From Amycolatopsis azurea DSM 43854 (GTDB taxonomy: Bacteria; Actinomycetota; Actinomycetes; Mycobacteriales; Pseudonocardiaceae), in the NCBI RefSeq assembly GCF_001995215.1, contig NZ_MUXN01000013.1:1-64000 (forward strand): DNA of 64,000 bases, read 5' to 3'. Under the pieces are notes generated by a model, which did no database searches, had not been told where the DNA came from, and worked only from the letters and a program-made list of their open reading frames with translations. Positions 59,644 to 64,000 of this stretch are shown here, piece after piece (positions within the stretch are counted from its first letter, which is position 1; each line of letters opens with the position of its first letter). Both the position numbers and the translations under genes were made by a program.

Positions 59644-60033
59644 GTGGATCAGGTCCTAGGGCAAGTCCTCCGCAACGCGGTTTGGGAACGCCTCGACATG
59701 CTCTCCGATCTCGCGACCCGGGCCGACGCGCAGTCGCTCGTGTCGGTCGCCCGCTCGGAGCTCCCCCGGCTGACCGAAGGCTGGCGCGCGATGCTCCAGG
59801 CGCACGAGCCCGACGAGCGCGGGGACTGCCCCACCTGCTCGACCCGCTGGCACAAGTGCAAGGCCCCCTGCTCGGTATGGCAGGTCGCGCACGAGCACCT
59901 GGTCGCCGGTGGCCTCGCCCCCCAGCAGACCGCGGCCACCCAGCGCGTTCCCGGGCAGACCCGCGTCAGCCCCGCCGAAACCACCGGCAGGCACGCGCTG
60001 GTCAACCCGCGTCGTCCCGCCATCACAGCTTGA
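59644..60033 (+). CDS. small protein with four-cysteine zinc-binding motif
   Basis: Protein of 129 residues starting with GTG. A helical N-terminus (DQVLGQVLRNAVWERLDMLSDLA) precedes Cys62-x2-Cys65-x6-Cys72-x3-Cys76 (CPTCSTRWHKCKAPC), likely a zinc site, followed by SVWQVAHEHLVAG and a disordered tail. It starts 13 bases after the previous gene's stop, so they form an operon. Function unknown. Confidence 0.65.
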   Translation: MDQVLGQVLRNAVWERLDMLSDLATRADAQSLVSVARSELPRLTEGWRAMLQAHEPDERGDCPTCSTRWHKCKAPCSVWQVAHEHLVAGGLAPQQTAATQRVPGQTRVSPAETTGRHALVNPRRPAITA

Positions 60034-60351
60034 GAAGCCGGCGAGTGAACGGCGGTCCGAGCGCCCCCTCGGCAACCACGCCATGAGCTCGCCTTCGCCG
60101 GCAGCGGTTCGCGCGTACCCCCGAACGTGACGAGCCGCTCTCGGTAATCATCCCGGTCCCCACCGCGATTAATCGAAAATTATCGGCAGAACACCTAGCG
60201 AACGCAGTAATCGGTCGCTAGATTCATGATCACAAACGCAGCGCGATACCCGCCCCCGACGGCCGCGCTGTCATCCCCCGAACCCCGCGGGCCGGTGCCG
60301 TTGCACTCCCCTCCCCCGACCGGCATCGGTCCGCGGTCTCCAACATTTCTG
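60034..60351. other. intergenic stretch before the sugar-uptake genes
   Basis: No gene is supported. The middle part is AT-rich (60163-60200) and holds an inverted repeat CTAGCGA (60195-60201) with TCGCTAG (60215-60221). Both flanking genes end or terminate here, so any promoter has no obvious target. Confidence 0.45.
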
Positions 60352-61608
60352 TCAATTGACCGTTTTCACCCGCGTGACCAGCACCGCGGCGACGACGGTG
60401 GACAGCGCCGAAGCCGCGAAGAGGCTCGGATACCCACCCAGGTAGGCCAGGATCGGCGCGGTCAGCATCGGCGCCACCACCTGCGGCAGCGAGTTCGCGA
60501 TGTTGATGACCCCGAGGTCCTTCGCCCGGTCCTGCGCGGCGGGCAGCACCTGCGTGAGCATCGCCAGCGCGACGGCCATGTACGCGCCGAACCCGACACC
60601 CAGCAGCGGCGACGCCGTGAGCGCGGCCGTCCAGTTCTGCCAGACGACCAGCAGCAGCGCGGCGACGGCCATCACCGCCGACGCGGCGAGGACGTAGGGC
60701 TTGCGCCGCCCGGACTTGTCGGAGAAGTGCCCGGCGATGAGCGCGCCGACAATGAGGGCGGCGCCGTAGAGCCCCATCATGATCAGCAGGCCGGTGTCCG
60801 GGTCTTCGTAGTGCACCGCGTCCTTGAGGAAGAACAGCAGGTACAGGGTGCCGAAGGCGTTGCCGAGGTTGATCATGAAGTGACAGCCCCACGCCCAGGC
60901 GAAGTCCGGATGCCGCCGCGGCGAGATCCACAGGTTCCTCAGCACGTCCCGGGTCCGCGCGGAGGGCCGGAACGCGACCGGCAGCCGCGCGTCCGGCGTG
61001 CGCAGGACGAACGCCGCCGCGCCCGCCAGCACGATGGCGGCGCACACCGCGTAGCCCAGCGGAAGCCCGGCGAGGTCGAGCATCACCACGACCACCACCG
61101 CGCCGAGCACGGTCCCGAGCATCTGGGCGATGCCGACCAGCCCGCCGACCTGTGCGCGCTGCGGCACGGGCACCCGGTCCGCGATCGCCGAGACCAGCAT
61201 CGCGAGCATTCCGTTCAGGCCCGCCTGGACGAGGCACCAGCCGAGCACCATGACCGCGACGTTCGGCGCGAACGCGAGGACGAGCAGTCCGGCCGCGGCG
61301 ATCGCCGCGCCCACGACCGTCCACGGATGACGGCGGCCGCGGGCGTGACAGGTGCGGTCCGAGAGCAGGCCGACGACCGGGTTGGCGATCAGCGCGACGA
61401 CCGCGCCGACCCCGGTGACGAGACTGAACACGGCCTCCTTGTTGGCCGCGTCCAGGATTTCGGCCTGTTTCGGCAGGAGTACCTGGATGGGCGCGTAGAC
61501 CCCGAGCCAGAGCGCGATGTTCGCGAAGAACAGCAGGCTCATCCAGCCCGCGCGGACCCGGGCGACCGGCTCGGCGAGCGCCTCGGGCAGATCCCTGACC
61601 TCACTCAT
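60352..61608 (-). CDS. MFS transporter, probable glycoside/sugar uptake
   Basis: Transporter of 418 residues with twelve predicted helices. The motif A-like loop is GLLSDRTCHARGRRHPWTVVGA and a second is GHFSDKSGRRKPYVLA; the pattern resembles the GPH/SLC45-type sugar:cation symporters. Its start overlaps the beta-glucosidase stop by eight bases, so it probably imports the glycosides hydrolysed by that enzyme. The charge of the co-ion is not decided. Confidence 0.88.
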   Translation of the reverse strand: MSEVRDLPEALAEPVARVRAGWMSLLFFANIALWLGVYAPIQVLLPKQAEILDAANKEAVFSLVTGVGAVVALIANPVVGLLSDRTCHARGRRHPWTVVGAAIAAAGLLVLAFAPNVAVMVLGWCLVQAGLNGMLAMLVSAIADRVPVPQRAQVGGLVGIAQMLGTVLGAVVVVVMLDLAGLPLGYAVCAAIVLAGAAAFVLRTPDARLPVAFRPSARTRDVLRNLWISPRRHPDFAWAWGCHFMINLGNAFGTLYLLFFLKDAVHYEDPDTGLLIMMGLYGAALIVGALIAGHFSDKSGRRKPYVLAASAVMAVAALLLVVWQNWTAALTASPLLGVGFGAYMAVALAMLTQVLPAAQDRAKDLGVINIANSLPQVVAPMLTAPILAYLGGYPSLFAASALSTVVAAVLVTRVKTVN

Positions 61609-62923
61609 GGCGGATCAGCTTCCGGTACCAGCCGAAGGAATCCTTCGGCGTCCGCTTCTGTGTCTCGTAGTCGATGTGCACGAGACCGAAGCGCGGCTGG
61701 TAGCCCTTCGACCATTCGAAGTTGTCCATCAGCGACCAGACGAAGTACCCGCGGACGTCGACGCCGGCGTCCATCGCCTCACGCACCGCGACGAGGTGGC
61801 TGTCGAGGAAGTCGATGCGTTCCTGGTCGTGGACGTGTCCGTCCTCGGCGACGACGTCGTCGAAACTGCATCCGTTCTCGGTGATGTGGACGGGCGGGAG
61901 ATGCTCCCGGTAGCGGTCGTGGAAGCCGACGAGCAGCTCGCGCAGCCCGTGCGGGACGATCGGGGAATCGTTGGTGGTCATGGGATATCCCTCGATCGCG
62001 CGAAGCTCGAAGGGCAGCGGGTTGCCTTCACCGGGCGCGGCGACGCCCTGCGGCTCGTAGTAATTCACCCCGTAGAAGTCGAGCGGCTGCGCGATGGTGG
62101 GCAGATCGTCGGCGAAATCCTTCGGGAGATGTTCGACGACTTGTTCGGGATAACGACCGAGGAGCACCGGATCCGCGTAAGTACGATTGATCAGGGCGTC
62201 GATCCATTCGCCCGCGGCCTTGTCTTCCGGCGAATCGGAGGCGGGCCAGATCGGCGAATGATTGTTGGCCGTGCCGACTTCGCGGGCGCCTGCCGCGCGG
62301 AGGGCTTGGACGGCGAGTCCGTGCGCGAGATTCTGGTAGTGCGCGGTGGGCAGGGCGTCGAGCAGGAGCGTCTTGCCGGGGGCGTACTCACCGATCGCGT
62401 AACCGAAGATCGACATGACCATGGGCTCGTTGAGCGGGATCCACATTTTCACCCGATCGGAGAACCGCTCGCCCAGGATGGCGGCGTACTCCGCGAAGCG
62501 TTCAGCGGTATCACGGGAGAGCCAGCCGCCCTTGTCCTCGAGCGCCTGCGGGAGGTCCCAGTGGAAGAGCGTCCCCGTCGGCGCGATGCCGGCGGCGCAG
62601 ACCTCGTCGATCAGTTCGTCATAGAAGGCAAGGCCTTCGGCGTTCGGTTTGCCTTCGCCGTCGGGCTGGATCCTGGGCCAGGCGAAGGACAGCCGGTACG
62701 CGCCGACGCCGAGTTCGGCCATCAGGGCGATGTCCTCGCGGAAGCGGTGGAAGTGGTCGGCGGCCACCCTGGCGTGTTCGGCCCGCGCGATCTTTCCCTC
62801 CGTTTCGGTGAACGTGTCCCAAATGGACTGTCCTCGGCCGCCTTCCCCCGTCGCCCCCTCGATCTGGAAGGCGGAGGTCGAAACACCCCACAGGAAATCG
62901 GACGGGAAGGTCGGATTCTCCAC
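61601..62923 (-). CDS. GH1 family beta-glucosidase
   Basis: Cytoplasmic retaining beta-glucosidase of 440 residues. The N-terminal FLWGVSTSAFQIEGA is typical. The acid/base Glu166 is in the NEP motif (WIPLNEPMVM) and the nucleophile Glu349 in ITENG. No signal peptide is present. It hydrolyses imported cellobiose or aryl-glucosides; exact specificity is unknown. It leads a two-gene operon with the MFS transporter and is divergent from the TetR gene, the probable repressor. Confidence 0.95.
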   Translation of the reverse strand: MENPTFPSDFLWGVSTSAFQIEGATGEGGRGQSIWDTFTETEGKIARAEHARVAADHFHRFREDIALMAELGVGAYRLSFAWPRIQPDGEGKPNAEGLAFYDELIDEVCAAGIAPTGTLFHWDLPQALEDKGGWLSRDTAERFAEYAAILGERFSDRVKMWIPLNEPMVMSIFGYAIGEYAPGKTLLLDALPTAHYQNLAHGLAVQALRAAGAREVGTANNHSPIWPASDSPEDKAAGEWIDALINRTYADPVLLGRYPEQVVEHLPKDFADDLPTIAQPLDFYGVNYYEPQGVAAPGEGNPLPFELRAIEGYPMTTNDSPIVPHGLRELLVGFHDRYREHLPPVHITENGCSFDDVVAEDGHVHDQERIDFLDSHLVAVREAMDAGVDVRGYFVWSLMDNFEWSKGYQPRFGLVHIDYETQKRTPKDSFGWYRKLIRHE

Positions 62924-63049
62924 CGGCTACGCACCTTTCCTCTTCAGACTCGGCCGAACATGAAAAGTTCTCAGATACTATGCCTTCACTCGACCGTGGG
63001 GAACCCCGTCGGCACGATAAAGTCGCAGATCAGCGAAGGAGGAGCCCGA

Positions 63050-63691
63050 GTGTCCGACATCCAGGCCGCGAAACCGCAAACGGAGACGACTCCGTTGCGG
63101 CGGCAGCCCGTCCAGCAACGCAGTGCCAAGCGGGTGGAGCAGATGCTCGATGCCAGCGCCCAGCTGATCGACGAACTCGGTTACGACGCCTTGACGACCA
63201 CGCTGATCGCGAAACGCGCCGGAGTGGCCGTCGGGTCGCTGTACCAGTTCTTCCCCGACAAGCGGGCCGTCGTGCAGGCGCTGACGCAACGCAATCTCGA
63301 ACGGTTCGTCGCGTCGGTGTCGGAGACGCTGAACGAGCTCGCGCCCGAACACTGGTGGGATGTCGTGGACTCGATCCTGGACATCTACCTCGACATGCAC
63401 CGCGAGGTCCCGGGATTCTCGAAGGTCCACTTCGGTGACGTCGTGGACCGGCAGCTGCTGGACGAGACCCGCGACAACAACGCCGTCATCGTGGACGCGC
63501 TCACCGACATCCTTTCGGCGCGGATCCCGTCGCCGCTGGACGACATCCGGTTCGCTTTGACGATCGCGAACGAGACGGCGGACGCGCTGCTGAAGCTGGC
63601 TTTCCGCCGTGACCCACGCGGGGACGAGCGGATCGTGGCGGAGGCGAAGTCGGTCGTGAAGGGCTACCTGGCGAGCAAATTCGGGGCTTGA
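63050..63691 (+). CDS. TetR family regulator of the beta-glucosidase locus
   Basis: Protein of 213 residues starting with GTG after AAGGAGG. The HTH lies at about 49-70 (TTTLIAKRAGVAVGSLYQFFPDKRAVV), followed by a helical ligand domain (HWWDVVDSILDIYLDMHREV). Divergent from the GH1/MFS operon with about 125 bases between, it probably controls it in response to a glycoside. Confidence 0.9.
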   Translation: MSDIQAAKPQTETTPLRRQPVQQRSAKRVEQMLDASAQLIDELGYDALTTTLIAKRAGVAVGSLYQFFPDKRAVVQALTQRNLERFVASVSETLNELAPEHWWDVVDSILDIYLDMHREVPGFSKVHFGDVVDRQLLDETRDNNAVIVDALTDILSARIPSPLDDIRFALTIANETADALLKLAFRRDPRGDERIVAEAKSVVKGYLASKFGA

Positions 63692-63724
63692 GGCTCTGAG
63701 GCTTCTTGAGGGCTCCGGGCGGGT

Positions 63725-63777
63725 GTCCCGAGCGCCACGCTTGAGACGTTGAACGTCCCGTGCGTGGCGCTCGGGAC
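63725..63777 (+). terminator. 16-bp hairpin after TetR gene
   Basis: GTCCCGAGCGCCACGC (63725-63740) pairs exactly with 63762-63777, with an inner ACGTT/AACGT pairing. It begins 33 bases past the TetR stop. Beyond it, up to the edge, no gene is visible. Confidence 0.7.
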
Positions 63778-63902
63778 CCCTTCCGTCACCGGCGGATCCC
63801 CCTTGCTCCATTCGTGTCCGCCGATGCCCGGAGCCCGAGCCTCACCAGTCACACAACCCCCACCAACCACGCCTTTACCCAGTCTGACCTGGCCTTATCC
63901 AG

Positions 63903-63945
63903 TTATCCACACAACCTGTCCACACCCACCCACAGTTGTGGACAA
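63903..63945. promoter_or_regulatory. cluster of three DnaA-box-like sequences
   Basis: TTATCCACA (63903-63911), CTGTCCACA (63916-63924) and the complement TGTGGACAA (63937-63945) lie within 43 bases. They match bacterial and actinobacterial DnaA boxes. The stretch 63692-64000 holds no gene and is C-rich at the end. Whether this is a titration site or chance is open. Confidence 0.45.
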
Positions 63946-64000
63946 CCTCGCCCCTCCCACCTCCGGACCCCCTTCCCCGACACCCCCTCCCGATACGCTG

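Noticed and set aside
61517..63049. Long plus-strand frame leading into the TetR gene
   Set aside because: It is antisense to the beta-glucosidase and MFS genes. The TetR start at 63050 has its own AAGGAGG.

Overview
The window is high-GC actinobacterial chromosome. GTG starts are common, GTGA/ATGA stop-start overlaps are frequent, regulators are typical of actinomycetes (LytTR, NarL, XRE-TPR, NB-ARC-TPR, ECF sigma), and long GC-rich hairpins lie between genes. The overall character fits Pseudonocardiales, most likely Amycolatopsis; that name is an inference, since no rRNA or other marker is present. The only RNA gene is a tRNA-Gly(GCC). I see no insertion sequence, prophage, CRISPR array or integrase.

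Layout. 1-8.5 kb: two Na+/solute (acetate/pyruvate-type) symporters, each with a small two-helix membrane partner, a LytTR response regulator and its probable LytS-type kinase; a secreted GH16 glucanase and an S49 peptidase sit between kinase and regulator. 8.7-13.1 kb: secreted serine hydrolase, Fpg/Nei glycosylase, an ECF sigma factor fused to a zinc-finger/membrane/extracellular tail, and the tRNA. 13.4-18.4 kb: a polytopic membrane protein, a YiaAB protein and a three-gene run of immunity-type proteins (DUF2716, Imm7, SUKH-3) without a toxin gene. 18.7-26.9 kb: two paralogous single-pass proteins with Q/P-rich cytoplasmic regions, the second leading a tight operon of a methyltransferase fused to a kinase-like domain, a GT4 glycosyltransferase with an N-terminal accessory domain, a coiled-coil protein and a second glycosyltransferase. 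This is the most interesting system here and recalls the WbdD/WbdA logic of chain-length-controlled glycan synthesis.

27-36 kb: a 26-residue membrane peptide gene, a Crp/Fnr regulator, a NarL-type two-component system, a HTH/PIN toxin-antitoxin pair, an XRE regulator divergent from a DHA2-type MFS pump with a clear operator between them, and a sigma factor coupled to a VOC protein. 36-46 kb: gamma-glutamyltransferase, an FAD monooxygenase divergent from a TetR regulator, UDP-glucose dehydrogenase, an SDR, a methyltransferase, a PadR regulator and a TM0106-type RecB-like nuclease. 46.5-50 kb: a complete glycine betaine/choline-type ABC importer. 50.3-53.3 kb: a copper-handling locus (membrane protein, YcnI, CopC, CopD). 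53.6-60 kb: a DHFR-fold protein, an NB-ARC/TPR ATPase, an aminoglycoside-phosphotransferase-like protein overlapping an XRE-TPR regulator, and two small divergent proteins. 60.3-64 kb: an MFS sugar transporter and GH1 beta-glucosidase with a divergent TetR regulator, then a cluster of three DnaA-box-like sequences at the right edge.

Recurring intergenic features are perfect long inverted repeats, some sharing sequence between distant sites, which act as probable bidirectional terminators, and well-formed operator-like repeats in the divergent promoters.
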